Assembly: GCF_001895045.1 (NCBI RefSeq)
Contig: NZ_BDAM01000012.1
Coordinates: forward strand, 1 to 64,000
Length of the DNA stretch: 64,000 nucleotides
Reading direction: 5' to 3'
Source: Rhodococcus coprophilus NBRC 100603
Lineage (GTDB): Bacteria > Actinomycetota > Actinomycetes > Mycobacteriales > Mycobacteriaceae
Part shown: positions 16,170 through 24,736 of the stretch, in pieces
Numbering within the stretch: position 1 is the stretch's first letter
How the letters are laid out: each line of letters starts with the position of its first letter
Position numbers and translations under genes: made by a program
Notes under the pieces: generated by a model
What the model saw: only the letters and a program-made list of their open reading frames with translations
The model's database searches: none
What the model was told of the DNA's origin: nothing

Positions 16170-16357
16170 AGCGCGCGTTCGACGATGCCGGTCAACGCCG
16201 ACACGATCGAGTCGCCGGTGACGACGGTGTACAGGACGGCACCGAAGGCAGCTGCCGCAATAGTGCCTATCGCGTATTCCGCGGTGGACATGCCGTCGTC
16301 CTGGACTACGAGATCCGACAACCGGCTCCGAATTCCCCGAACATCGATGGTGCGCAT
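16154..16357 (-). CDS. DUF4244 protein, Flp pilin-like, 67 aa
   Basis: This is probably the major pilin subunit of the Tad pilus in actinobacteria (counterpart of Rv3656c). After a short basic leader (MRTIDVRGIRSRLSDLVVQ) comes the pilin signature DDGMSTAEYAIGTIAAAAFG, with the Glu of the E-Y motif, and a continuous hydrophobic helix. The C terminus is short (VERALNTAV), as in Flp pilins. The start is supported by a strong GGAAGGGGGAG ribosome-binding site. It lies between tadC and tadE. Confidence 0.85.
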   Translation of the reverse strand: MRTIDVRGIRSRLSDLVVQDDGMSTAEYAIGTIAAAAFGAVLYTVVTGDSIVSALTGIVERALNTAV

Positions 16358-16398
16358 AGCTCCCCCTTCCTGCAGCGCGGACGATCCGCGCCGACGTT

Positions 16399-16971
16399 TC
16401 ACAGCAGCCCTCCCCCGAGCACGTCCCGGGCCAGGCCGATCACCACCGGCACGATGCCGAGGCATACGAAGGCAGGCAGAAAGCACAACCCCAGCGGGCC
16501 GGCCACGAGTACGCCTGCCCGCTCGATGTCGGCGGCGACGCGGTCCTCCGCTTCGGCCCGGTACCGGACAGCCAGTTCTGCCACCGTGTCCGACAGCGGA
16601 GCACCCGATTTGGCGGATCGCCGGGCTGCTCGTGCGAAGTCGTCGAGCAACTCGTCGTCACCGGCGCCGTCCCACGCGTCGGCCGGGTCGGCGCCGAGGG
16701 CGAGCCTGTCGGCACCCCGGCGTAACGCCGCCGCGAACCCGGGCGGCGCCGACTCCGCCACGGCCCTGGCTGCCGTCGCGGCCGGCATACCGGCGCGGAG
16801 ACACGCAGCGAACAGGTCGAATGCGGCGGGTACAGCGTTCGGGTCGGCATGTCCGGACGGAAGTGGCGAAAGAGACGCAGTTTTCGTACTTCTCAGACGC
16901 GCGTTGCCTGCCGGCACGGGAAGAACGAGCAGAGCCGCGGCGGCAAACGCCGCGGCAAGAGAGGCCGTCAT
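16399..16971 (-). CDS. tadC: Type II secretion F domain protein, TadC-like, 190 aa
   Basis: This is an inner-membrane platform protein of the Tad pilus, working with TadB to pass motion from the TadA ATPase. A hydrophobic N terminus (SLAAAFAAAALLVLPVP) is followed by the T2SSF domain core, with AACLRAGMPAATAARAVAES and SGAPLSDTVAELA. A final hydrophobic segment follows (GPLGLCFLPAFVCLGIVPVV). Its ATG overlaps the tadB stop codon (ATGA). At 190 residues it is shorter than TadC of Gram-negatives but normal for mycobacterial Rv3657c. Confidence 0.85.
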   Translation of the reverse strand: MTASLAAAFAAAALLVLPVPAGNARLRSTKTASLSPLPSGHADPNAVPAAFDLFAACLRAGMPAATAARAVAESAPPGFAAALRRGADRLALGADPADAWDGAGDDELLDDFARAARRSAKSGAPLSDTVAELAVRYRAEAEDRVAADIERAGVLVAGPLGLCFLPAFVCLGIVPVVIGLARDVLGGGLL

Positions 16972-17753
16972 GCGCTCACCCGTTCGGCGATACGGTCGGT
17001 CCACAACAGTCCCGCGCACGCCAGCACTGTGCCGCCGACCAGGAGCATTCCACCGAGACCCCCGGAGAGCAGGATCGCGACAGGCGCTGCCCCCATCAAC
17101 TGGCCGAGACCGACGCCGAGCAGCGGGAGCCCTGCGAGGACGGTGGCGGTGGCACGAGCACCTGCCAGACCCGCGTCCGTGCGCGCGCGGATCCGCATCC
17201 GGGCCGAAAGATCTGTGCGAGCCGCAGCCAGAAGTTCGGCGAGAGCGAGACCGTGACGGTCCGAAACCGTCCATGCGTCTGCAAGCCGTGCAAGATTCCC
17301 GGCGAGACCGTAGCCCGTGGCCGACGACCGCAAGCCGTCCGCCGCCGAACCTCCCAGTCGCGAGCGAGCCGCCGCGACCCGGAAAACATCCGACGCGGGG
17401 CCGGTGGTCTCGCGCGCTGCGGTATCGCAGGCATCGGCCGGATGCGCGCCGACACGCAGGTCGGCGATCACCGCCTCGAGGCCGGACAACAGCATCCGCC
17501 GATGGGCGTCGAGTTGCGCGGCACGGCGTCCGCGTCGCATCCGCACCAGTGTCGTCGCGGCCACGACGGCTGCTGCCAGCGCCGGCGTGACGCCCGTGAA
17601 CAGACTCAGTGCGACGCCGACCGCAGCGACGAGCACCCCCTGATGCCGAAGCGCGGCGAGCCGGTGCCGCTGCCGGGTCCGGATACGCTGCGCCGCAGAT
17701 GAACCCGGAAGGGCAAGCAGCGCAGCCGCGAGGCAGAGTATCGCGGCGATCAC
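16968..17753 (-). CDS. tadB: Type II secretion F domain protein, TadB-like, 261 aa
   Basis: This is the partner platform protein of TadC in the pilus base. It starts with GTG ([17 protein letters not shown]), overlapping the tadA stop as GTGA. Hydrophobic segments lie at the N terminus, near residues 45-70 and near the C terminus. The T2SSF domain core contains [19 protein letters not shown] and [22 protein letters not shown]. Gene order and overlap leave little doubt about its role, though the domain is poorly conserved in sequence. Confidence 0.85.
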   Translation of the reverse strand: MIAAILCLAAALLALPGSSAAQRIRTRQRHRLAALRHQGVLVAAVGVALSLFTGVTPALAAAVVAATTLVRMRRGRRAAQLDAHRRMLLSGLEAVIADLRVGAHPADACDTAARETTGPASDVFRVAAARSRLGGSAADGLRSSATGYGLAGNLARLADAWTVSDRHGLALAELLAAARTDLSARMRIRARTDAGLAGARATATVLAGLPLLGVGLGQLMGAAPVAILLSGGLGGMLLVGGTVLACAGLLWTDRIAERVSA

Positions 17754-18922
17754 GGGACATCCCTCCGACGGAGGGCGCGGTCGAGCGCAGCCATTCCCGC
17801 CAGCGCTCCGCCGTCGTGGGTCCACACAGGCGACACGACCACTCCGGACACGGGATCACGTTCGACGATGCCGATCTCGACGAGCCGCCTCGCGCCTCCG
17901 GGGCTGCGATGCACGTGGAGAACCACCTGGACCGCAGCCACGAGCTGGCTGTGCAGCGCCGCCCGGTCGAGGCCACCGAGCGCCGCGAGGGCTTCGAGAC
18001 GGGCGGGTACCTCGTCCGGAGAATTGGCGTGCACGGTGCCGGCACCGCCGTCGTGCCCGGTGTTCAAAGCCGTCAGGAGGTCGACGACCTCCGCTCCGCG
18101 CACTTCCCCGACGACGATTCGGTCGGGTCGCATGCGCAACGCCTGCCGGACGAGGTCGCGGACGGTGACCTCCCCGACGCCTTCCACATTGGGTGCGCGT
18201 GCGACCAGCCGGACGACGTGTGGGTGTGCGGGTACGAGTTCGGCAGCATCCTCGACGCAGACGATCCGCTCCCGGGAATCCACGGCTCCGAGCAGGGCCG
18301 CGAGCAACGTCGTCTTGCCGGCGCCGGTACCTCCGACCACGAGGAACGCGAGTCGTGCGCGAATGATGCGCAGCAGCAGCCGGTAGGCGTCCTCGTGGAC
18401 GGCACCCCGCTCCCGCAGCGCGTCGAGGCCCTGCGTGGCGGGTCGCAGCACGCGAAGCGAGAGACACGTCCCGCCCTGAGCGACGGGCGAGAGCACCGCG
18501 TGCAGCCGGACCCCGAATTCTCCGTGCCCGGGCAACCTGCCGTCCACCCACATCTGCGCGTCGTCGAGTCGTCGGCCGGCGAAGAGCGCGAGACGTTGTG
18601 CGAGCCGGCGCACCGCCGTTTCGTCGGGGAACGTCACTTCCGTAAGTTGCAGTCCGGACCCGCGATCCACCCACACCTTGTCGGGTGCGGTGACCAGCAC
18701 ATCGGTGACCTCGGGGTCGCCGAGCAGCGCTTCGAGTGGACCGGCTCCGGTGAGTTCGGTCTGGAGGTGCCGGAGTGCACCGAGCAGATCCGAGTCGCCG
18801 AGCACGCCCCCGGCTTCGGCGCGCAACGCCGCGGCGACTCGGGCGGGTGTGAGATCCCCCGGCTCGTTCGCCAGACGATCTCGGACGCGGTCGAGCAGGT
18901 CGGGGGCGAGGCCGGCCGTCAC
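17750..18922 (-). CDS. tadA: Tad pilus assembly ATPase (CpaF/TadA family), 390 aa
   Basis: This is the cytoplasmic secretion ATPase that powers Tad pilus assembly. The Walker A motif is [13 protein letters not shown], the Asp box is [12 protein letters not shown], the Walker B region is [19 protein letters not shown], and the His box follows at [15 protein letters not shown]. The GTG start ([17 protein letters not shown]) overlaps the stop of the Ssd gene. The frame is open much further upstream, but that part is the shadow of the Ssd gene. Length is normal for the mycobacterial homologue Rv3659c. Confidence 0.93.
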   Translation of the reverse strand: MTAGLAPDLLDRVRDRLANEPGDLTPARVAAALRAEAGGVLGDSDLLGALRHLQTELTGAGPLEALLGDPEVTDVLVTAPDKVWVDRGSGLQLTEVTFPDETAVRRLAQRLALFAGRRLDDAQMWVDGRLPGHGEFGVRLHAVLSPVAQGGTCLSLRVLRPATQGLDALRERGAVHEDAYRLLLRIIRARLAFLVVGGTGAGKTTLLAALLGAVDSRERIVCVEDAAELVPAHPHVVRLVARAPNVEGVGEVTVRDLVRQALRMRPDRIVVGEVRGAEVVDLLTALNTGHDGGAGTVHANSPDEVPARLEALAALGGLDRAALHSQLVAAVQVVLHVHRSPGGARRLVEIGIVERDPVSGVVVSPVWTHDGGALAGMAALDRALRRRDVP

Positions 18923-19992
18923 GCGATCCACCGCGGCCTCGGGCGAGCCGCACCGACGGGGGCGAGTACGTCCGTTGCGGCGCCGAGGAGCGGTGACCGC
19001 GTCCGCAGCCGCAGGCCACCACGTTCGAGCGCTTCGGCCAGCCCGGGTTCGGGCCGCATGGACGCCAGCACCGGTAGCCCCGTCACCTCCGCGACGTCCG
19101 CCGGCGTGAGTCCACCGGGGGCCGGTCCCCGGACCACGAGGCCTGCGGCAACCCCACGTTCGACGAGCCGATCGGCGATCCGCGCAGACGACAACGCCGC
19201 CCCGACCCGGGCCGGCACGACCACCACGGTGAGTTCGGCGAGCGACACCAGTGCGTCCGCCACCGGCCCGAAGGCACGCCCCACGTCGGCGATCACCGTG
19301 GTCCCGGAGCGTTGTACCGCGTCGACGACGGCCATCGCCGCGCCGGCGTCGAGTTGCGCGCGGGTTTCCCGGTCGGCGGACAGAACCCCGATGCCCTGTG
19401 TCCAGGTGGGTACCGCGTCGCGCAGGGCACGCGCCGAGATCCGCCCTCCCTCCACGGTGAGCCCGGACCACCGCACACCGGGACGTTCCTCGAGCCCGGT
19501 CAGCACGTCCAGACCGCAGCCGTAGGGATCGGCGTCGACGAGCAGCACATCTCGCCCGGCGTCCTGCCGCCCGGCCGACCACGCCAGAGCAGCAGCGAAC
19601 GTCGACGCTCCCGCCCCACCGCAACCTCCGACGACAGCGAGCACGGTGCCACCGGATTCCTCGGGTTCGGCGGTCGCGCCGATGACGGCGAGCAACTCCA
19701 CTTCACCGTCGGGCAATCCCAGGACGTGTTCGGCACCCACGACCGCGGCGGCCTGCCATTCCCGAAGATCGGCGGTACCGGGACAGACGAGCACGACACC
19801 GGACCGCCGCGGAAGCTCGGCCGCACACGCGAGCGCCGCGGCGTGGTCGACCACCACGACGGCGGCATCGGCCCAGGCACGCCGGGCAGGAGGCGCCGCA
19901 GCTTCGCAGAGTTCCCGGTCGGCGGCGGCGGCGACACGGCGCAGCGCGGCGATCAGGGTGGGGTCGTCGGTAAGACCGAGGACGTTCGTCAT
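18919..19992 (-). CDS. ssd: Septum-site-determining protein Ssd (TadZ/CpaE-like), 357 aa
   Basis: This is a MinD/ParA-superfamily protein with a receiver-like N-terminal domain, related to CpaE/TadZ, which position Tad pili; in M. tuberculosis Ssd (Rv3660c) affects septation. The deviant Walker A motif is GGCGGAGASTFAAALAW, where the usual signature Lys is absent (CGGAGAS). An Asp-rich Walker A' region (LLVDADPYGCGLDVLTG) follows. It is the first gene of the Tad operon, so pilus placement and cell division may be linked here. Confidence 0.88.
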   Translation of the reverse strand: MTNVLGLTDDPTLIAALRRVAAAADRELCEAAAPPARRAWADAAVVVVDHAAALACAAELPRRSGVVLVCPGTADLREWQAAAVVGAEHVLGLPDGEVELLAVIGATAEPEESGGTVLAVVGGCGGAGASTFAAALAWSAGRQDAGRDVLLVDADPYGCGLDVLTGLEERPGVRWSGLTVEGGRISARALRDAVPTWTQGIGVLSADRETRAQLDAGAAMAVVDAVQRSGTTVIADVGRAFGPVADALVSLAELTVVVVPARVGAALSSARIADRLVERGVAAGLVVRGPAPGGLTPADVAEVTGLPVLASMRPEPGLAEALERGGLRLRTRSPLLGAATDVLAPVGAARPRPRWIA

Positions 19993-20072
19993 GTGCCCAG
20001 CGTGTGGGCTGCCGGGCGCTCAGCGGCAGCCGTCGGAGTGAACAGGCCGAATCTGGGGACAGTCTCGATCAC

Positions 20073-20081
20073 TGTGGACAA
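20073..20081 (-). promoter_or_regulatory. DnaA box upstream of ssd
   Basis: The minus strand reads TTGTCCACA, an exact match to the actinobacterial DnaA box, about 80 bp before the ssd start. A second, weaker half (ATCCACAG) lies next to it. It could tie the Tad/Ssd operon to replication, but a 9-mer can occur by chance. Confidence 0.4.
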
Positions 20082-20142
20082 CTGTGGATCGGGTGGTCCG
20101 ATGTGCGGTCGGTGGTCACCTGCCGTCGCCCACGAAGAGGGC

Positions 20143-20240
20143 CAGAAAAGGGACGACCCTCGCCAGGGGGGAGGAGGCGAGGGTCGTCTGTGTTCAGCCC
20201 CGGGGGGTCGGGCTGAACACAACCCGGACGGATCCGGGCA
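20143..20240 (-). ncRNA. 6C small RNA (B11-like)
   Basis: Two adjacent hairpins each present a C-rich loop with six cytosines on the minus strand. The first has stem GTGTTCAGCCC (20190-20220) with loop GACCCCCCG. The second has stem GACGACCCTCGCC (20152-20188) with loop TCCTCCCCCCT and is followed by CCTTTTCT, a terminator-like tail. This is the defining shape of 6C RNA, and the position between ssd and a HAD phosphatase gene matches B11 of M. tuberculosis. A -10 hexamer (TACTAT) sits upstream at a distance giving a transcript of about 95 nt. 6C RNAs act on mRNAs by pairing through the C-rich loops. The exact 5' end is inferred. Confidence 0.88.
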
Positions 20241-20246
20241 TTCGTG

Positions 20247-20252
20247 ATAGTA
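20247..20252 (-). promoter_or_regulatory. -10 element of the 6C RNA promoter
   Basis: TACTAT on the minus strand, about 7 nt upstream of the inferred 6C start; no convincing -35 element is seen. Confidence 0.5.
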
Positions 20253-20349
20253 CACCGAACGTGCACGCTGTCTGCAACTTGATGCACCGCGCGTGGCGAG
20301 GACAACTCGCATCTCCACTACCTGCCCACCGGCACCTATTGTGGTGCTC

Positions 20350-21207
20350 GTGACTGACGCGTCCGGGAACTCGAGCACCGGCCTCTCGACAGTGGATTCG
20401 CCCGGAGGCGGTCGCATCGCCGCCTTCTTCGACCTCGACAAGACCGTGATCGCGAAATCGAGCGTCCTCGCTTTCACGCGACCCTTCTTCAACGAGGGAC
20501 TCCTCAGCCGCCGCGCGGTGCTCGAGAGCAGCTACGCACAACTGTTGTACGTACTGTCCGCGGCGGACCAGGACCGCATCGAGCGAATGCGCGAGCACAT
20601 CGCGCACATGTGCGAGGGGTGGGACGTCGAACAGATCAAATCGATCGTCGACGAGACCCTGCAGGAAGTGGTCACTCCTCTGGTCTACGCGGAGGCCAAG
20701 GACCTGATCGCCGACCACCGGGCGCGTGGACACGACGTGATCATCGTGTCGGCCTCGGGCGAGGAGGTTGTCACCCCCATCGCGGAGGCACTCGGTGCCT
20801 CCCACAGCGTGGGCAGCCGTATGCGGATCGTCGACGGGCGGTACGCCGGCGAACTCGAGTTCTACTGTTTCGGCGAGGCCAAGGCCGTCGCGCTCCGGGA
20901 ACTCTCGGATCGCTACGGGTACGACCTGGCACAGAGCTACGCGTACTCCGATTCCGCGACCGATCTGCCGATGCTCCTGGCCGTGGGCAACCCCCGGGTC
21001 GTCAATCCCGGTCGGGCGTTGCGTCGAGTCGCGACCGAAAACAATTGGCCGATACTGCGATTCAGCCTTCCGGTTCCACTGAAGAGGCGTATCCCCACCT
21101 CGTCGCGCGCTCTCTGGGCGGCGGGCTTGATCGCCGGTTCGATTGCTCTGATCCTCGGCGTGTCGAGCAGACTCGCGCGTCGCTCGCATGCCGCGCTGCG
21201 CCGCTGA
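20350..21207 (+). CDS. HAD-superfamily hydrolase, subfamily IB, 285 aa
   Basis: This is a phosphoserine-phosphatase-like HAD enzyme whose substrate is unknown. Motif I is FFDLDKTVI with the catalytic Asp pair, motif II is IIVSASGEE, motif III is the Lys in CFGEAKAVALREL, and motif IV is SYAYSDSATDLPML with its Asp pair. A single membrane helix near the end (AAGLIAGSIALILGV) anchors it. The start is uncertain: GTG codons at 20341, 20344 and 20350 are all possible and none has a clear ribosome-binding site. It corresponds to Rv3661. It is flanked by 6C RNA upstream and a probable Ms1 RNA downstream. Confidence 0.85.
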   Translation: MTDASGNSSTGLSTVDSPGGGRIAAFFDLDKTVIAKSSVLAFTRPFFNEGLLSRRAVLESSYAQLLYVLSAADQDRIERMREHIAHMCEGWDVEQIKSIVDETLQEVVTPLVYAEAKDLIADHRARGHDVIIVSASGEEVVTPIAEALGASHSVGSRMRIVDGRYAGELEFYCFGEAKAVALRELSDRYGYDLAQSYAYSDSATDLPMLLAVGNPRVVNPGRALRRVATENNWPILRFSLPVPLKRRIPTSSRALWAAGLIAGSIALILGVSSRLARRSHAALRR

Positions 21208-21374
21208 AGCCCGCCCGGAGACCGCCGGCGCGCAACCGCCCGGCGAACTCGGTGCCATCCGAATACCGCACTGCAGCAACGCGATTTCGAGGACGGCTAC
21301 CGAGGAGTGACGGTGGGGAAAAGTGGCGCGAATGGGTCTTGCCTCCCCCAGCGCAGGGGGGTACAAAGGAGTTA

Positions 21375-21677
21375 CGGAACACCGGAAGGCCAAGAGCGGA
21401 TCAGAAGAGAAGGTTCGGTCTCCCGCCCGGAGTTCCCAGCACGGACACCGAGTACCCACGCGGAGCCGATGCCACTATAAGGGCAGAAGCGTTGTGGGCC
21501 TGCGAGTTGCGACTCTTCGAGGGTTAGGATCCCGCACCCGTTGCGGGGCCGGCCGGAGATAATCGTTTCATCGCCGAGGCCGTTGAGACACAACCCATTT
21601 GAGCACGCATGGTAACACGGTAATTCCGTGTCAGCGGGTGGTACGCCGATTCGATATCGACGCGTCACCCGCTTTTT
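21375..21677 (+). ncRNA. Probable Ms1-type small RNA (MTS2823 counterpart)
   Basis: The 515-bp gap after the HAD gene has no coding signal on either strand but ends in two stacked hairpins: ACACGG/CCGTGT (21615-21631), then AGCGGGTG/CACCCGCT (21633-21673) followed directly by a run of T. That is a proper intrinsic terminator on the plus strand, far from the end of the HAD gene. In M. tuberculosis the abundant stationary-phase RNA MTS2823 (Ms1), about 300 nt, lies exactly here, between Rv3661 and Rv3662c and in this direction. Ms1 binds core RNA polymerase. The 3' end is firm; the 5' end is a guess from the usual length. Confidence 0.65.
21633..21677 (+). terminator. Intrinsic terminator with T-run
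   Basis: An 8-bp stem AGCGGGTG/CACCCGCT with a long, itself partly palindromic loop (TCGATATCGA), followed by five T. This is the clearest classical terminator in the window and is the likely 3' end of the Ms1-type RNA. Confidence 0.8.
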
Positions 21678-21721
21678 CTGTCGCTACCTTCTCTGCCTTT
21701 GCCGCGTTCGCACCGGACCGG

Positions 21722-22471
21722 TCAGCCCGCGAACGCCTCGGCGATCGAGGTGGCCTCGCGCGCACCCGCCTCGAGCGAGCCACAGCAGAAGATCACCCAC
21801 CCGCCGACACCCGCCTCGGTCCCGGCGGCGAAACCCTCGATGCCGCTGCGGTACGCATCGATCCGGCGCATCCAGTGAACCTCCGGCACACCCAGGTTCC
21901 GCGTATCGAGGCCCGTGGCCACACACACCAGACGCGAGGCTGCCCGCGCGACCACACCGTCCGCGACACCGAACGGTTTCAACGCCTGCAGCTCCCCGTG
22001 CACGACCGCGGCGAGAACCGGCGCGGGCGCGTTCGAACCACCCGTCACGAGTTGCGCGAGACCATCGAGCCGCTCTCCGACCCCGCTCCCGGTACGCGGA
22101 CGCCCGAGCTGGGTCGCGTCGTCCACGAGGTCGGCGGCCGCCAGCAGATGCAACCGGGCGAGCGCCTGGAGCGGCGCCCGGCGCCACGTCGACACCATGT
22201 TGCCGAGTGCATCGCCGTCGAGCGTCTGCGCGACGCGCAACGCACCGGCGAGGATCGGATCGCCCGTTTCACCCGGCGCGGGGAGCTCCATCGACCCGCC
22301 GTCGATCGCGGCCGAAGCTCTGGCCGCGCGCACCGAAGCTTCGGCAGCAGTGTTTGCCCAGCCCCGGCGGTTGGTGCGATGGCGATGAACCTCCGCGAGC
22401 GCGTCGCGCGCACGGTCGGCAGCGTCGCGCACGCCGGGAAGGTCGAGGAGGGGTGCAAGCGGGTCGGTCAC
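21722..22471 (-). CDS. Rv3662c-like protein with a degenerate Fic-like motif, 249 aa
   Basis: This protein is conserved in this place in mycobacteria (Rv3662c). It is all-helical in character. Two stretches recall Fic proteins: ASAAIDGG (residues 52-59) resembles the N-terminal S-x-I-E-G region, and LKPFGVADGVVAR (164-176) aligns with HPFxDGNGRxxR. In that alignment the catalytic His is Lys165 and the GNGR phosphate loop is lost, so AMP transfer is unlikely. The Fic link is my inference. The GTG start (VTDPLAPLLDLPG) was chosen because upstream residues are low-complexity Pro/Arg. Confidence 0.65.
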   Translation of the reverse strand: MTDPLAPLLDLPGVRDAADRARDALAEVHRHRTNRRGWANTAAEASVRAARASAAIDGGSMELPAPGETGDPILAGALRVAQTLDGDALGNMVSTWRRAPLQALARLHLLAAADLVDDATQLGRPRTGSGVGERLDGLAQLVTGGSNAPAPVLAAVVHGELQALKPFGVADGVVARAASRLVCVATGLDTRNLGVPEVHWMRRIDAYRSGIEGFAAGTEAGVGGWVIFCCGSLEAGAREATSIAEAFAG

Positions 22472-22621
22472 AGTGTCCGACGGTACCGCCGGCACCCCCG
22501 GCGACCACCGGTGGGACGGAGACGGCCCGCACGGGCGCACCACTCGTCCGGGCCGGATACCACCCGTCGCGCGGAACCGACCGATGGGCGAATGTGGCCC
22601 GGCCGGATGTGGTCGCAACGG

Positions 22622-22637
22622 TGCGATGCGCGTCACA
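22622..22637. promoter_or_regulatory. Candidate CRP/GlxR site before acs
   Basis: TGCGATGCGCGTCACA differs from TGTGA-N6-TCACA at one position. It lies 55 bp before the acs start codon and just upstream of a possible -10 (TACGCT, 22644-22649). cAMP-dependent control of acetate activation is known in actinobacteria. Confidence 0.5.
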
Positions 22638-22692
22638 GATGATTACGCTCTCAGGAACCCCACGACCGACGACCCGAAAGGTGCCCCGCATC

Positions 22693-24624
22693 ATGACGAG
22701 CGCAGCTCCGGACCACGAACAGCAGGCCTTCCCCCCGAACGCCGAGTTCACCGCCACCGCCCACGCCGGTCCGGAGTTGCAGGCCGCTGCCGACGCCGAT
22801 CGGCTCGGCTTCTGGGCTGCCCAGGCGGAACGACTCGACTGGGCCACGCCGTGGACCGAGGTGCTGGACTGGTCGGAGGCTCCCTTCGCGAAGTGGTTCG
22901 TCGGCGGCGAGCTCAACGTCGCCTACAACTGCGTCGACCGGCATGTGCTCGCCGGCAACGGGGACCGGGTCGCCATCCACTTCGAAGGTGAACCCGGCGA
23001 CACCCGGTCGCTGACCTACAACGATCTGCTCGCCGAGGTCTCCCGCGCGGCGAACACCTTCACCGAACTCGGCCTGGTCGCCGGTGACCGCGTGGCGATC
23101 TACATGCCGATGATCCCCGAGGCGATCGTCACGATGCTCGCCTGTGCCCGCCTCGGCCTGACGCACTCGGTGGTCTTCGCGGGTTTCTCCGCCACGGCGC
23201 TCCGCTCACGAATCGACGACGCCGAGGCGAAACTGCTCGTCACGGTCGACGGTCAGTGGCGGCGAGGGGCAGCGGCACCGCTGAAGGCCTCGGCCGACGA
23301 GGCGACCTCCGGTGCCGCGTCGATCGAGCACGTACTCGTCGTGCAGCGCACCGGAATCGACGTGGAGTGGACCGAGGGCCGGGATCTGTGGTGGCACGAC
23401 ACCGTCGAGCAGGCGTCGCCCGAGCACGAGGCGCAGCCCTTCGACGCCGAGCACCCGCTGTTCATCCTGTACACCTCGGGCACCACCGGTAAGCCGAAGG
23501 GCATCATCCATACCTCCGGTGGTTACCTCACGCAGGCGTCGTACACGCACCACAACGTGTTCGACCACAAGGCGGGCGAGGACGTGTACTGGTGCACCGC
23601 CGACATCGGCTGGGTCACCGGACACACCTACATCGTGTACGGGCCGCTGTCGAACGGCGTGACGCAGGTCGTCTACGAAGGCACTCCGAACTCCCCGACG
23701 CAGCACCGGCACTTCGAGATCATCGAGAAGTACGGCGTGAGCATCTACTACACCGCCCCGACGCTGATCCGCACGTTCATGAAGTGGGGGCGTGAGATCC
23801 CGGACGCGCACGACCTCTCGTCGATCCGCCTGCTCGGCAGCGTCGGCGAACCGATCAACCCCGAGGCGTGGCGCTGGTACCGCGATGTCATCGGCGCGGG
23901 CAAGGCACCGATCGTGGACACGTGGTGGCAGACCGAGACGGGCGCGATCATGATTTCCCCGTTGCCGGGCATCACCGCCACCAAGCCGGGTTCGGCAATG
24001 GCGCCGCTGCCCGGTATCTCGGCGAAGATCGTGGACGACGAGGCCCGCCCGCTCGGCCCCGGCGGAAACGGTTACCTGGTTCTCGACCAGCCGTGGCCGG
24101 CGATGTTGCGCGGCATCTGGGGCGATCCGCAGCGCTACCGCGAAACATACTGGTCGCGCTACGAGGACCAGGGGTGGTACTTCGCCGGCGACGGTGCGCG
24201 CTACGACGAGGACGGGGACCTGTGGGTGCTCGGCCGTGTCGACGACGTCATGAACGTCTCCGGCCACCGCATCTCGACCTCGGAAGTGGAGTCGGCGCTG
24301 GTCAGTCACCACACGGTTGCCGAGGCCGCTGTCGTCGGCGCGGCGGACGAGACCACCGGCCAGGGGATCGTCGCCTTCGTCATCCTGCGTGAGAACGTCG
24401 AGAACACCGGGGACGCGCTGATCAAGGATCTCCGCGAGCACGTGGCGGTGGAAATCTCCCCGATCGCGAAGCCGCGCCAGATCACGGTCGTACCGGAACT
24501 GCCGAAGACCCGCTCCGGAAAGATCATGCGGCGGTTGCTGCGCGATGTCGCCGAAGGGCGCGAACTCGGCGATACCTCGACCCTCGTCGATCCCGCGGTG
24601 TTCGACGCGATCCGGGGCAAGTAA
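22693..24624 (+). CDS. acs: Acetyl-CoA synthetase (AMP-forming), 643 aa
   Basis: This enzyme makes acetyl-CoA from acetate, ATP and CoA through acetyl-AMP. It shows the adenylate-forming motif YTSGTTGKPKG (residues about 258-268), the DTWWQTETG motif, the GRVDDVMNVSGHRIST hinge, and the C-terminal TRSGKIMRRLLR, whose Lys is the known acetylation site in Acs. The ATG (MTSAAPDHEQQ) was chosen from family length; the open frame continues upstream but without homology. A perfect hairpin terminator follows. Corresponds to Rv3667. Confidence 0.97.
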   Translation: MTSAAPDHEQQAFPPNAEFTATAHAGPELQAAADADRLGFWAAQAERLDWATPWTEVLDWSEAPFAKWFVGGELNVAYNCVDRHVLAGNGDRVAIHFEGEPGDTRSLTYNDLLAEVSRAANTFTELGLVAGDRVAIYMPMIPEAIVTMLACARLGLTHSVVFAGFSATALRSRIDDAEAKLLVTVDGQWRRGAAAPLKASADEATSGAASIEHVLVVQRTGIDVEWTEGRDLWWHDTVEQASPEHEAQPFDAEHPLFILYTSGTTGKPKGIIHTSGGYLTQASYTHHNVFDHKAGEDVYWCTADIGWVTGHTYIVYGPLSNGVTQVVYEGTPNSPTQHRHFEIIEKYGVSIYYTAPTLIRTFMKWGREIPDAHDLSSIRLLGSVGEPINPEAWRWYRDVIGAGKAPIVDTWWQTETGAIMISPLPGITATKPGSAMAPLPGISAKIVDDEARPLGPGGNGYLVLDQPWPAMLRGIWGDPQRYRETYWSRYEDQGWYFAGDGARYDEDGDLWVLGRVDDVMNVSGHRISTSEVESALVSHHTVAEAAVVGAADETTGQGIVAFVILRENVENTGDALIKDLREHVAVEISPIAKPRQITVVPELPKTRSGKIMRRLLRDVAEGRELGDTSTLVDPAVFDAIRGK

Positions 24625-24639
24625 GAACCCCCGGACGCT

Positions 24640-24679
24640 GCGGCCCCTCTTCGGATATCGGTATCCGAAGAGGGGCCGC
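24640..24679 (+). terminator. Terminator of acs
   Basis: A perfect 18-bp stem (arm GCGGCCCCTCTTCGGATA) with a TCGG tetraloop, 15 bp after the acs stop codon. Confidence 0.85.
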
Positions 24680-24736
24680 CCTCGTCCGCGGGAGGTGCGG
24701 GTTCCCTTTCGGGATCGCGACCCGCCCGAGCGGTTG

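Noticed and set aside
21311-21338. TGGGG/TGGCG/TGGGT repeats resembling MraZ-binding repeats
   Set aside because: Spacing is uneven (5 then 4 bp), there is no mraZ-type gene nearby, and the stretch lies in a gap better explained by a small RNA and its promoter.
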